A DNA stretch of 64,000 nt from Gracilariopsis chorda (lineage: Eukaryota > Rhodophyta > Florideophyceae > Gracilariales > Gracilariaceae): assembly GCA_003194525.1 (NCBI GenBank), contig NBIV01000269.1, positions 32,337 to 96,336 of the forward strand, read 5' to 3'. Both the position numbers and the translations under genes were made by a program. Positions within the stretch are counted from its first letter, which is position 1; every line of letters starts with the position of its first letter. The notes under the pieces were generated by a model. The model did not search any database and had not been told where the DNA came from. It saw only the letters and a program-made list of their open reading frames with translations. Below, piece after piece: positions 9,725 to 20,440 of this stretch.

Positions 9725-10256
9725 AACCGCAACGCGCTTTGTGCCCTGACTAGGAATCATCTGGCCAAAGCGGCTGCCCGCCAGAAGTAATATGCATATC
9801 AGCGCCGCAGAGATGTCTCGTTCCAGACAGGCGATCTGGTTCTCCTTGAAGCCGACTCACTCTCGCTTGCGCGTCAGTGCCACTTTGCCAAAAAAGTGGC
9901 AGCCTCGATATATTGGACCTTTCCGGATTGTGGATGTTCTGGGCCCGGTGACATACCGTATTGAGCTCCCCCCCGCCATGAAACGAGCCCACGACGTCAT
10001 TCATGTTTCAAAGTTGAAAGCGTATCACGTTGGGAATCACGACACTCTTGATATTGTGATCAACAACGACGGTGAAGTGGAACAAGAAGTAGCAGATGTG
10101 CTGGAAAAGCGCATGTTTCACAGACGTGTTTTTTACCTCGTGCGATTCACCAACAACACTCCCGATGACGCGGTTTGGCTCCCGGGAACTTCACTGAAGA
10201 ACTGTAAAGACGCAGTTCGAAAGTTCAACTGGAAAGGAAAGCCAATGGGACATTGA
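9725..10256 (+). pseudogene. Older Ty3/gypsy relic: integrase C-terminus and chromodomain
   Basis: The frame starts right at the LTR edge (NRNALCALTRNHLAKAAARQK), meets a TAA, and continues with QRRRDVSFQTGDLVLLEADS, the typical post-integrase GPY/F module. After a frameshift in an A6 run near 9,890 it goes on as KKWQPRYIGPFRIV, VTYRIELP and HDVIHVSKLKAY. It ends in a degenerate chromodomain (VLEKRMFHRRVFYLVRF, then DDAVWLPGTSL). The host element was plus strand and the chromovirus landed in its pol gene. Its upstream part lies outside the window. Confidence 0.88.
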
Positions 10257-11170
10257 CTCATCCAAGGACGGGGTGAGTGTAATAATACGTTGCAGTACAC
10301 TACAGACTCCTCTCCTGTTACGTTAGAGTTTGTGATCGTTATCTATCTACTTACAACGATAGGATAGAAGATATAGAACGTTACCTTTATGTAGAGAAGC
10401 TAGCACTACATAAAGGCTTGAACAGCTGATTCTGGCAGAGCTCGGCCAGACACCAGCCACAAGCACATTCTACACCTTCGTATTTGCTTTTGTGTTACAG
10501 TAACGACGAAGCAGGCAATGTCTAAGCGCATGGGAATACAGTGACCTCTAGGCAGGAGGTTTGCGTTATAACAAGGAGATCAGCGAGTATTGATATGTAG
10601 CTGTCCGCAAGGGTAAAGAGATCGTAGGTTGGAGATAGAGGGGCACGGAGAGTTTAGTTGCAAGTGAAACTAAAGAAAAAGATAGGGTTTGTTCTATGCT
10701 GATGCGGTACTAATTTCGAGTAGTGAGAAGGCAAGCGCATATAGGCATCTGTTCATTGTGAAGGTAAGGTTGGGGTGTTCGAACAAAGGTAGGAGGAATT
10801 AGTTCGTTTTCGATGGTTCCACAAAGGACTAGCTGTGCTGTTACAGTGTCCCAGTGTTGGATCAGACGCCTGTGCAGTCTTGAGAAGCGTTGTACGGCAA
10901 TGCTACTAAAAAATCGGATAAGATTTCTTTGGGCTTACAGCAACCAATGACGGCTCTTGGAGATGAAGAAAATTAGGGGCCCCTCGTGGTAATGTTAAAC
11001 CCTCCCAATATGATAGAGAGGCAAGTGACTATACTTTCCCGTACTAGTTTCGAAACGCCTACCAAAGATACTTGTTTAGCGTAACAGCATACATGAAGAC
11101 TATTAATTCTGAGTTATTCGTCAGTGAGCACTGCAGTTTTGCGCAAGACAATGCTGCAGAACTTTCCAAA
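10257..11170 (+). other. Likely 3' end of the older gypsy element, then unassigned sequence
   Basis: Right after the stop codon a purine-rich stretch (AAGGACGGGGTGAGTG) leads to TGTAATAATACG, a plausible start of its 3' LTR. No second LTR is in the window to prove this. From about 10,450 to 11,170 I see no gene. An imperfect palindrome lies at about 10,385-10,414 (CTTTATGTAG facing CTACATAAAG). Confidence 0.35.
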
Positions 11171-11179
11171 AAGGAAAAC

Positions 11180-11524
11180 TTAGCCAGCAAAGGATGTAAT
11201 CAGGTCCAAGGCATGTCCCTCCTTTACCTGGTCTACCGCCTCCTCCGTAGCCGTCCTCCAGAGCGTTGAACGACCACTTCTCTTCTTTCGTTCATTTCGA
11301 CGGAGTGCACCATCAACCACCTTCTTTGCCGCACGGCCAGCAACAATCGAAGTTTTCGCCTCACCGAGAGTTATGGCACCCGCAGCAAAAGCGGATTTGA
11401 ATGTTGCCATTGACGCAAACGCAGAGACACCACCGTCAAGCGGTGCCAGGAGGAGACAGGCGCTTGTTGTCGCCGCACCTACCAACCAACCCCAAAAACG
11501 TGATGATCTTCTACCGCGTGCCAT
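11180..11524 (-). CDS. Small hypothetical protein with one N-terminal hydrophobic segment
   Basis: Start chosen at ATG 11,522-11,524, in a good eukaryotic context (AGCAACATGG). This gives 114 residues beginning MARGRRSSRFWGWLVG. Residues about 10-30 are hydrophobic and could be a membrane anchor or signal peptide, followed by an Ala/Gly-rich stretch and a basic tail rich in Arg and Lys. I recognise no family. A TATA box lies about 300 bases upstream on the same strand. Supporting points are length, start context and composition only. Confidence 0.4.
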   Translation of the reverse strand: MARGRRSSRFWGWLVGAATTSACLLLAPLDGGVSAFASMATFKSAFAAGAITLGEAKTSIVAGRAAKKVVDGALRRNERKKRSGRSTLWRTATEEAVDQVKEGHALDLITSFAG

Positions 11525-11820
11525 GTTGCTATAAAGTCGAGCAGATGGCTCTGAATGAGACTGGGGTGTATAATCGGTTTCAATGTCCGGAACAAAGGGT
11601 CCTGAATAGGTTTTCGATGCGACGCGCAGATGAAATTGCAAGGGTTTTCCGGCCTGAAGCGGATTGGGTTGACGATTGAAAAAGTGAGAGTGATAACGAG
11701 AAGCGCAGAGAAACGGCTTAGGTTGTGCGAGCGGTAAGAAGAATACAAAGAGAACGGGTGGGGACTTTTTCCTGTTGTGGTGGGATTGCAGACGGGAAAA
11801 CGGGGAGTTGCTCTGAGGGC

Positions 11821-11826
11821 TTTATA
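11821..11826 (-). promoter_or_regulatory. Possible TATA box for the small gene below
   Basis: Minus strand reads CCTATAAAGCC. Transcription from about 11,795 would give a 5' leader of about 270 bases before the ATG at 11,524. There are upstream ATGs in between, which weakens the link. Confidence 0.25.
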
Positions 11827-11877
11827 GGAGAGAGAGAAGACGATTGGAAAGGCGAATACCAAGGAATACAAGATAAT

Positions 11878-12339
11878 ATGAGCCGTTACATCTACAGTGT
11901 TTCAATGATGTCACGAGTTTTTCTACCTGTGGACAAACTTCGTGGGGTTGTGCCCTTCTTTTCAATGTACCTTATCACAGGATACTTGTTTGTTGAACAG
12001 GGGAAAGATTGTTTGTCTCAAAGATATGCGCTGATTGAAACGGGAACAGATGAATATCTGAAACGTCTCCCACCGTTGTGCGGCAATTGCTGCACGCAAT
12101 TGGGAATACACGTGACGCCTGTTTTCTGCAGCGGTGTGCGTCAAAGATACAAGGAGCGTCTTGTAGCGTATGATACGGATGCACGTAAACAACAACGCTG
12201 CCATCAACAATGCTGTGGATTCATTGCTACTGTGAAGGCACGGAAGCGCAAAATTGTGCCAACGACAACGTCACGTGCAACTGAAATCGCTGAGCTCATA
12301 ATAATGCTAAAACTCGCTGAAATTGACGCAGCAAATTGA
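11878..12339 (+). CDS. Possible hypothetical protein, Cys-rich middle
   Basis: About 153 codons from the ATG at 11,878 (MSRYIYSVSMMSRVF) to the TGA at 12,337-12,339. It contains CGNCC and HQQCC, which could bind metal, but spacing fits no family I know. The frame is open further upstream without an ATG. It could be a chance open frame. Confidence 0.2.
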   Translation: MSRYIYSVSMMSRVFLPVDKLRGVVPFFSMYLITGYLFVEQGKDCLSQRYALIETGTDEYLKRLPPLCGNCCTQLGIHVTPVFCSGVRQRYKERLVAYDTDARKQQRCHQQCCGFIATVKARKRKIVPTTTSRATEIAELIIMLKLAEIDAAN

Positions 12340-15300
12340 GTGCGTCGGAACCCACGCACGAGTTGGCAAGCGCTTGCAGCATTTGCTCATTTTTGGACTT
12401 TTCTCCAGTTTCAATTTCGGCGATCATTGCCACGTATGCGCACAGGCCGAATGACAACTGTGCTTGGGAGTGTGTTGAGCATGGGATGCTTCATAGCCTC
12501 AGCATGCGCACATCTCACAAGAAAAGCGCCTGGAGCACCCAACACTTGCTTAGCACGTTTCCCCGCTGCGCCTTGGTGCCCCCAGCAATAACCATCTTTG
12601 CACGTTATCACAAAACTTATCGCGCTCCTTATGTACAGCAAACACTTTTTTATTCATATTGCCACGCCGTTTATTAAACGTTTTATGAATCATCGCATCT
12701 CTAGCCAGTTGCAATATGAACGTTGAATGCACACGATAACATCCATATTAACTCCGATCCGTCCCGCATATGAAGCATCTTGTCTTTCTCCAACTTGAGC
12801 TTCGAAATAATGCTCTTCTCGGAACTTGTTGCCTTTATGCTGCTTGGCATTCGTTGCGTGGCTCCCGTCCTCGCTGCATGTTCTCCCTTCGGTACTGCCT
12901 CTATGAATGAGAAAACATCTGCAAACTGCCTTAAACCACCGCAGTCTGCTTCAACACCCGATGCAGAAAAGTAGATCAGGGCACGTGCAGGCGACGGGAA
13001 ACGGCTTTCCAACAACTCAGAGGACGAGATTCGTACAGAACGGGAAGAACACATCAGTCGAAAAATACATTGTTTTCATGACTGCTGAACATATGGGAAT
13101 AAGAACCTGTGCAACACCTGCAAGACGGTGCTGATGTTCTACGGAATGCTGCGGATAACGAGATTGAAGGTATGAAGAATCGACTTCAAGATTGAATCGC
13201 TGATGGAAACGCTGAAGGCGAGCATGAACAAGAAGATGAGCACGCAGAGAAGGGAAATACTTACGAAGAAGAGCGTGAGTATGACGAAGACTTCTAACAT
13301 ACGATGCCACTGCTTTCAAAGCGATCATGGTTGCTTACAAATTTGACAGATGTGTCTCATCAGGAAACGCAGACCTGCGCTCTATTCTGTTTCAGAGAAA
13401 GTAGGGCGGCTTTCAAATTACTACAAAACCATTTAGAAGAATTCCATTTCTCACATAAACTAGGATATGTCAAAGATAAGCATTATCAAATTTATGAGTT
13501 CACCACAGCTCTTCGCCACGTATAATTCAAGTGCAGTGTACGGGATCAAAGATTGTCAACATCCATGCCGTATTGAGGGGTTTCCTTATGCAGCGAGTGG
13601 CTTACCACGTAAACCATACTCTAAACTTCCCGATAGATAATCAAGTGTCGGTAAGCCAATGTATAACACACTACATCTTACAGCAACAGATTTAGCGCAC
13701 CCATCGGACTAGTATGATTATGTCAATTCAAATGTCCAGTTATGCTGTCGTAAAGTCTACAACATTGAAAGTGGTAGTCTGAGCAAAGTATGGTACGCTG
13801 TTGGTCCATTGCGGTTCAAGATCGCCACGCGCAACGCCGTTGAGCAACAGACCACGGAGATTGGGCACCACAGGAAGTGCCGTTTCTGCGGATGCCCCTA
13901 GATCTGTAGAACAGAGTGTTGTTTTCTTTATTAATTATTGTTCGCTCTTTGGTGCGCTCGGTTCGTGGGTGCCAGATAGTTCAAATATGGATTCAAAGCT
14001 ATGGTTGCAATGTGCTCCACAGCACGTTCTTGGATGTCAATGCTCCTCTTTCGGGAAACCATTGCTGATCATGATCGCTCTGTTGTAGGGTGTATCAACA
14101 CTGCCCCAACGGGCAAGTCCTGCTGAGCATCGGCCAAAAAATGGAACCAGCAGTTATTTTCTCGTACTGGTTATCTGACTGAAGAACATTTGAATGCATT
14201 GCATATCGTGCAGCCTTCTCTCCAGCGCATCCAACAAATTCTTACGTCCACGTTGCATCTTTCTCGTATTGCATGTAGTCGAATGTACAGCCTCCTACAC
14301 CTTCTCCCCGCTGGGGGCGGTTTCTTAGTACTGAACGCTGCGACGTTTTCTCGTCGCATACCGTCCGAAATTGTAAACCTTGCGGCATGTTTATGTCGCC
14401 CAAGCACTGCAGCTTCGGCAAAGACAGGTTATCCGGCATGTGTTCTGAATTTGACCCTACGGGATGGGTTTCCCGCCGCACGCAGTCTGAGATTGTTGGT
14501 TCACGCGCCGCCACACGTTTTTGTGTGTGCACCGTTCTGACGAACCCGTCTGACCCGAAAAGTTCTCTGTGCAAATTGGCCGCCTGCACCATGCATTGCT
14601 GGCTTGAACTTGCGTTTGCTTCCGGCTACTGATCTCGCGCACCTCGCACGACAATAGAGTAAAACTGCCGTACCGGTCCTCGGACATCATTGTCAGGGAG
14701 GCAACGGGCTTGGCAGGGGCTTTGTTCCCGCTCCCTTTCTTTTTGCACGCTAGCGCGACTCGGTATCCGCGAGCCTTATCCTTCCGCTGCGCCTGCTGTC
14801 GCGACCTTGCTACGCATACCTTACTTATGTCTACTAGGATAGACGTAAGAGCCAATCAAACTTTCACCAAAAATCTACAATTTGCTGTTTCAGGAAGAAA
14901 TGTTTTGACAAAAGTACACAAGTGTCTAAACATTTCAATAGGTTGCAATCCTCCCTTCTGCCGATCTCGGCAGAGTATAACTACTTGGCAGTCTAACAAC
15001 CAATGTTTATGCTGCACACAGTACTTTACCCAATCACATGACAAGTTCTTGTTCATATCAGCACACATAAGGCACTGCTCACTGTAATGCACGATTCTTC
15101 AATATGTTGGCGACGCAACCAACACGTATTACGTGTTTCATGCGCGCTGAGCGGCAGCTAGCTAGGGTTTGTGCCCATTCATTTGCCTTGCCCCTGCGAA
15201 GCGACCGCAAACGCGCCACCGAAAAGTGTATGCCCAAAGCTGCAAATTATCCGGCGTCTCTTATGATTTGCGCCGTACATAAGACGCCGACAGCAAACGT

Positions 15301-15379
15301 CTAGACCTGCTTCAATTGTGGTAACGTTTCAAGCCGAGTGCCTGCGTTCTTAGCGCAGCAGAGCCTTGTCTGTTCGGCA
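12340..15379. other. About 3 kb with no supported gene
   Basis: Open frames on both strands are 60-140 codons, overlap each other in several frames and show no domain or start context I trust. Base composition changes around 13.3-13.7 kb (AT-richer). Probably intergenic sequence or decayed repeats. Confidence 0.4.
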
Positions 15380-16849
15380 GACATCCTTGTCTATTCTGCA
15401 GAAATCAAACCTCTTCGACCACAAAACATCAGTGCTGCCAAGGTTTGCAACCTCTCCTTCACAGGTGGCCAGCACTGTTCGGGAGCCGTCTTCCGCGCCG
15501 ATAGTCACATGTACACCGCAAAAGTCCAAAAGGCCTTCGGACCAACAGAAAAAGGAATCGTCTTCGGCGAACGGCCACGAGGCACAATACGTCTACACAC
15601 ATTTGCCGCTTCTTGCGTCCCACAGTCTCCACACTCCACCGAGTTCATACTGTACGACGCAATTCGCGAACAGTGTTCATTCACTCCCACTAGAACAACG
15701 ATACCGGTGTGCTGAAGAGGTCACCAACCAGTCGCCCACTGTGCGCATCCCACTTGCGCACTGTCTGGTCCCATGCACCTGAAACAATTCGAGTTCCGTC
15801 GTAGCTAATTGTCACACATCACACCTAATCACTGTGTCCGGGAAGAGGCTGCAACACCGACTTCCTACTGTGCGCGTCCCACACGCGCACCGTCTTGTCT
15901 TGGGACCCTGAGACGATTCGACTGCCGTCGAGACTCAGTGCGGCGCATAACACTCTATCCGTGTGTCTCTCGGGGGGCTGATCCACATCGCCCACACTCC
16001 TGGCATTCGATAGTCGTACAGTGCTGTCGTCAGATCCAGAAGCGATTCGGCTGCCGTCGGCGCTCAATGCAACACTCCGCACAGCCCTTTTGTGACCGTC
16101 GAGAAGCTTTCCATCATTCTCCACACTCCGCGCATCCCAAACCATCACTTTTCCGTTCCTTGAACACGCAACAATGTTCTACCGTCGTCGCTTATCGTGA
16201 TGCATTGTACGTTTTCAATGCGTCTACGAAGGAGTGATCCTGTCTTCTCTCTTCTCTGTGTGACACACACTCTCATTTCACCATTATATAACCGGTAGAC
16301 GATGCGACCGTCGTCGGCGCTCAGTGCGACGCATTTCACGGTATCAGTGGTCTTAAGAGGCGGTGCCGCTGCTCTTCCACTGCGCCCGTCCCAGATGCGC
16401 ACAGTTCCGTCCCATGAGCCTGAAACAACGCGACTGCGGACCAATCCCGCTGCGATGCATGTCACCGCACCTTTGTGACCGCGAAAAGGACGCCCCACCG
16501 CCTTTCCTGACAACGCGTCATACAATCTTATTATGTTATGCTTGCAAGTCGACGCGAGAAGGGTCCCATTCGCGTTAAATGCACGGAACGTTTCCATGTC
16601 CTCACCTAGACCGATTCCAAAGCATCGCCGTAACCCTGTAGACCTTCCAAAATCCAGTTTAGGTATGCGTAATCTCGTGTTTCGTTTGGGGTTCGAACGG
16701 CTTCTCATCTCCCCCGTGTCTCTGCTCCAGACATACACCTCCCCATTCCTATGAGCAGTTACTACGCTGTTTTGACTACTCACAAACGCTGCACATTGCA
16801 CTTCTGGCACATTATCACGTAGGTCTAAAATAAGTGTTATGATGAACAT
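15380..16849 (-). pseudogene. NLR part 4: WD40 repeats, frame-broken
   Basis: At least five or six WD40 units in two or three frames: AHRNGEVYVWSRDTG, SRVVSGSWDGTVRIWDGRSG, SADGSRIASGSDDSTVRL, DGSRIVSGSQDKTVRVWD and DGTRIVSGAWDQTVRKWD. The distal units below about 15,820 are decayed (stops and frame changes) and fade out near 15,380. WD40 propellers are the ligand-sensing part of APAF1-type proteins. The repeats are similar to one another at DNA level, which helps unequal exchange. Confidence 0.82.
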
Positions 16850-17267
16850 TCATGAATGTGGCGATCCCCCCTGGAAGGCGCAAATGCGCCCATAAGGCGC
16901 AATGCACCATCCTTGCTGTTAGATGAAAAAAGTGCATGCAGCAGTTTTTCATCTACCATAAGCGATAGGCAGTTTCCTTAGGACTATAGAGTTTGCAGTG
17001 CAATCATCTCAGAGGTTTGCGAATAGGAAAAAACTTGAGTATGAGTGGAGAGGAACTGCCAAAACGGATCAGGCCGAACAGGATAATTTCATCCTGTTCG
17101 CGTAGTTTAGAGCACAAAATCTGACTATGAAAGCGGGATCGTAGGAACTAAGAAGTAGAAGTAAATGTGCTAGTTAACTCCTCTACGACCTTTTCACTGA
17201 GTATCCGCTTTGCCTCTCGTGCTAACCACTGTCGACCTATTTCTAAGAATACTTTCAACGGCGAAGT
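16850..17267. other. Non-coding gap within the NLR relic
   Basis: About 420 bases split the first degenerate WD40 blade from the rest. It contains GGCGCAAATGCGCC and a pair of related motifs (TTTTTCATCTACC against TAGATGAAAAAAG, about 16,920-16,960). It may be a small insertion or a former intron; I cannot tell. Confidence 0.35.
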
Positions 17268-18176
17268 TCACCGACTTAATGATCCTGTGGCCGCAATATA
17301 CCGTGTTACACCCATGCTACTGTTGGTGAGACATACGAAGCACAGGCCTTGCTCTTCAAATCGTAAACAGCAGACTACGCCATTGCTACGGATCACTTCT
17401 GGAGCAGAGTTTGAAGCTTGCCGTAAAAACCCTACCGATGCCTTGACCCATGGCCATGGTGCAACACGCTCTATCTTCAAGACAAACTCCCTCGTTCTCT
17501 TCTTTTGCGCGGCATGCAATAACAACCACCCGTATAGTTGAAACCAAACCTCGCATGGATTCTCGTTTACGTACGTGCAGCTCATCCTTGCCGCTTTTCT
17601 AATGATATCCAGGTGCTCCACATGATCCGAGGGAGACGAAGTGCTGTTACACAGAACTGACTCTCCTTCTTCAACGTCTTGTTCGAAGCTGCAGACCCCT
17701 CCCTTTACCAAACGAGTCGCGATCCACTGCGGCTGCGCCAATAGCCACAGCAGTTCATCATTTTGTCCTGCATTCCGAAGCATCCTGCAAAGATTGTTGT
17801 GAAGGTACCCATCATCCTCACAGCTCCACCAAGCGGGCGGGATGTCCTCTGACTCAGATACGGTCGTCGCTGTAACTTCTAGAATCCGGCCGTAGTTATG
17901 AACCAGTGTTTTGAAGAAGCCTTGTGTTTCGTGTTCTTGCGAGGCCTGGTGTTTTGCAATGTCCAGAGCCAGATCGCGCAGCTGAATAGAAACAAACCCA
18001 TTTTCCTCTCTTGTCTGCACAAGTGAAACTGTATCAAATTCTTGTACCACAGACTCAGCTTCTTCAAGGAAATCAAAGCTCCACAGCTTCTGCAGCATTT
18101 GAAGTGGGACATGCTGTTGTTTTCGAAGATCAAGAAGAGCTCGAAACAGTTTCTGATAATTTCTACGCTCGCACGT
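17268..18176 (-). pseudogene. NLR part 3: winged-helix and NB-ARC/WD40 linker
   Basis: Open through KLFRALLDLRKQQHVPLQ, MLQKLWSFDF and LRDLALDIAKHQ. This is followed by PPAWWSCEDDGYLHNNLCRML, LLAQPQWIATRLVKGG and NPCEVWFQLYGWLLL. The AWW, DGYL, LCRML and EVWFQLYGRL-type motifs are typical of the region just before WD40 repeats in this family. A degenerate first blade (EVIRSNGVVCCLRF) follows before the frame closes. 'Linker' is a positional term; its biochemical role is not known to me. Confidence 0.75.
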
Positions 18177-18568
18177 TGTTGGTCAGAACGGGGAATCCAA
18201 CAGTATGTCGTGGTAACGCAATGGCGATGGCGCGGGCAAAAGAGCAGGCACAAGGACCTTGGAAGTCCCTCCAAGGATGCCTCCGACCCTTCGTCTTCCA
18301 CGAGGGATCGAGCTTTATATACTGCGTACAATAGCATCGGTCTCTGTACTACTACATGTAGTACAAGCCTTCTTGCTGCTTCCGCGATTTCAAAGGGCTA
18401 GCCTAGTACTACAAGCCAGCTCGGCTACGTCCAGTTCAAGCTCTACCCCCTTGAAGCCTCTCACGGCTAACCCGGTCTCTCACTGCAAAACATCACAGTT
18501 GCGTCCACTTCAAGCTCTTCCAGCTTGAAGCCTACCGCGGCGCCCTCAGCTAAGCATATGTTTCTATT
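18177..18568 (+). mobile_element. LTR-like insertion inside the NLR gene
   Basis: A block of about 390 bases separates two parts of the NLR that should be adjacent. On the plus strand it starts TGTTGG and carries an inverted repeat CCTTGGA/TCCAAGG (about 18,257-18,277), then a TATA-like TTTATATA at about 18,311-18,318. The same order (CACAAGGACCTTGGA, TCCAAGGATGCC, CCGA, then TTTATA) recurs at 40.9 kb in another interrupted gene. It therefore looks like a solo LTR of one family. I could not define a target-site duplication. Confidence 0.55.
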
Positions 18569-19198
18569 CTATGTCAGGCATACGAAGCCGAGTGTGCAGA
18601 CATCAACACACTGCGCTCCTGCAACATCAAGCGAGACGTCCACAATTCTATTCAGTCCCCCATACGCCTCCGCAGAAATTTCACAGAACGGCGAATTGGC
18701 TGTTTTCGAGATTGTATCGTCATAAAAATCGCACCATGCGTCTTGCCTCCGTCCCTCACTCTTCCGCCAAGACCTCTTGAACACGACTCCTCCTGCAATG
18801 CCAAAAACCGGTAACCCTTGACATTCTTCCAGAATAGCTTCAACTGCGCCCTTGTTCTTGCCTTCAAGCTCCATTCGATCATCAAAACCACCGTGCCTCA
18901 TCAACATCCTCTGCGCTAGCTCCCCATGTACCTCCTTGTCTTCGAATGTGATTACCTTGTGCGCTCGGTCCAGAAAATGTTTGTCTCTGGTGGTGTACAC
19001 CAGGCGGCTTCTATGGTTCACCATTGAACCAAGGATACTGACAACGTCAGAGTCGATTCCGTCTACTTTCCAGATGTTATCCACCAGAAACAAGCATGCC
19101 TGAGAACAAAACCAATCAGATGCTTTTTCTGTCGCTTCTTGCAGTGTATTGCTTGTGCTTATCTTTTCTGCAAGTTTTGGGCCCCCAGTTCGTCCCAC
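18569..19198 (-). pseudogene. NLR part 2: NB-ARC core
   Basis: Contains the kinase-2/Walker B line CLFLVDNIWKVDG, the sensor motif SRLVYTTRDKHFL, and the GLPL equivalent CQGLPVFGIAGGVVF. A short ARC region follows (DVSLDVAGAQCVDV). Spacing is normal for NB-ARC. The frame stops at the edge of the LTR-like insertion. Nothing suggests a recent origin apart from that insertion. Confidence 0.8.
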
Positions 19199-19211
19199 AA
19201 TTTTTGCTAGA

Positions 19212-19896
19212 CCCTGTATATGTTTGTCAAAGTCGCATCATTTCCGAGCTGGATGTAAAAAGTTCCACCCGGAAAGCTGTCCTTGATTCTCTTGGCGTCT
19301 CCAAGTCCCCGCAGCGCACACGTTTTTCCCACCCCACCCTTTCCAGATGCACGGACTGCTACTACACGACTTTCTCTCTGGTAGAGGATGGCAGCGCGCA
19401 GCTTTGCTTCACATGTGTGACTATTTTCCTAGTCTAATAAGAGGCGTGGTGGATTCACTGGCACGAAACTGCGCGAAATGTATCTCTCTTGATCGGAAAT
19501 TGATGATTGCAGTCCTGGTGGAAATACGCTGCCCAAAAACTCAAAACAGCTGTTCACGTCCTTTTCACACAAATCCAAGATGTCTTTCATTCTTCTCACG
19601 CGGTTAGTAACATTGGCGCTGTCGATACGCTTCTCCCATGCGACAAGTCTTTCCAGATCTTCCGTCAAGGTTTCTTCAAATTCTCGCAGCCTGGTCTTGA
19701 CTACGTTGTCATGTGCGGCACGAGGCCTTGGGCTTGACAACAATTGTTTAGCGTATGCGAGTCGACGCTTCAGTCGGAGAAGTTGCTGTTTGTTGTCATT
19801 TGTGAGATCCTTTCGTTGGTAGAACTTGTTGACTGTGGTTTCAAGCTTTTCGGACAATGTGAAAATCGAGGAAAACAAGTTAAGCGCCGAATCCAT
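19212..19896 (-). pseudogene. NLR part 1: N-terminal helical bundle and Walker A
   Basis: Residues 1-155 (MDSALNLFSSIFTLSEKL onward) are strongly helical with regular Leu/Lys spacing and a long middle helix (QQLLRLKRRLAYAKQLL). They resemble the four-helix N-terminal domains of MLKL/RPW8 type, though this is only a shape match. After an in-frame TAG the same frame continues through RESRVVAVRASGKGGVGKTC, the P-loop at about 19,321-19,344, then FPGGTFYIQLGND, to a second TAG near 19,212. The next NB-ARC block is in another frame. Confidence 0.75.
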
Positions 19897-20078
19897 AATG
19901 ATTTCTCAAAAAGAATGAGGTTATTGGTTCACGAGAACTGCCGTCTGTTGGAAGCAGTGGGCAGTGGGCAGTGGGCATGGCGTACTACTTCGATATGGCG
20001 GCCCAAATAGAGGGGTCGTTGATAAGATTGATCACGAGAGCGTGGAAGGTACGTGACAAATAGAAGCAGACTGTAGGA

Positions 20079-20440
20079 GCTCACTACAAGTATCGCTGGA
20101 CAAGCTCGCATCAGTCGTTTCAAAGGTTATGGGCCCTCATCGCTGCCGCTGTGGTACGCAGTTCGATTCTCACCAGTCGCCATAGCCTCTGCTCCGCACT
20201 TTCCGTCGCACAAAGTCACACTGATCACCGGGGAGTATTGCACATCTACACTACAATCACACCTACACATCTACATATCTACACAACACGTCGTCAAAAC
20301 GGTACATACGCTTTGCTTCGGCTCCACCGAGTTTGACCGGGGAATGTGGGAGCTCACTATAAGCTGATTCCTTCATTCAAACTCAGATCCGCCTACGATC
20401 GTGGATGCTCACTACAAGTATCGCTGGACAAGCTCGCATC
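20079..20440 (+). mobile_element. Copia-type relic: two LTR tails around a short internal segment
   Basis: A 34-bp direct repeat (20,079-20,112 and 20,407-20,440, starting GCTCACTACAAG) flanks about 290 bases with a primer-binding site but no coding sequence. That is the layout of a small non-autonomous LTR element. Outer LTR limits are unclear; 20,441-20,700 holds further LTR-like inverted repeats. Confidence 0.5.
20125..20136 (+). other. Copia-type primer-binding site, half-tRNA-iMet
   Basis: Reads GGTTATGGGCCC, the complement of the anticodon arm of initiator tRNA-Met (CCCATAACC). Drosophila copia uses this same internal site, with a cleaved tRNA-iMet half as primer. It lies a few bases after the probable LTR end, as expected. 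Confidence 0.65.

Larger units (their letters stand above)
15380..19896 (-). pseudogene. STAND/NLR gene relic: helical N-terminus, NB-ARC, winged helix, WD40 repeats
   Basis: The minus strand from ATG 19,894-19,896 carries in order a helical domain, Walker A (GKGGVGKT), kinase-2 (CLFLVDNIW), an RNBS-B-like motif (RSRLVYTTRD), GLPV, a winged-helix/linker block and WD40 repeats. This is the APAF1-like layout of NB-ARC/WD40 proteins, cytosolic NTPase switches that sense danger or drive cell-death programmes. The frame is broken by TAG at about 19,429 and 19,212, several frameshifts, an LTR-like insertion (18,177-18,568) and a 420-base gap (16,850-17,267). One or two breaks could be introns, but the number of lesions points to a dead gene. 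Confidence 0.85.

Noticed and set aside
10385-10415. CTTTATGTAG/CTACATAAAG as a transcription terminator
   Set aside because: Eukaryotic context with no adjacent gene; more likely part of an old LTR.
12340-15100. Several 70-130 codon frames as genes
   Set aside because: Overlapping on both strands, no family motif, poor start contexts, no supporting promoter.
20125-20180. A tRNA gene (GTTCGATTC resembles a T loop)
   Set aside because: T-stem does not pair, no A box or cloverleaf; the GGTTATGGGCCC nearby is better explained as a Copia primer site.
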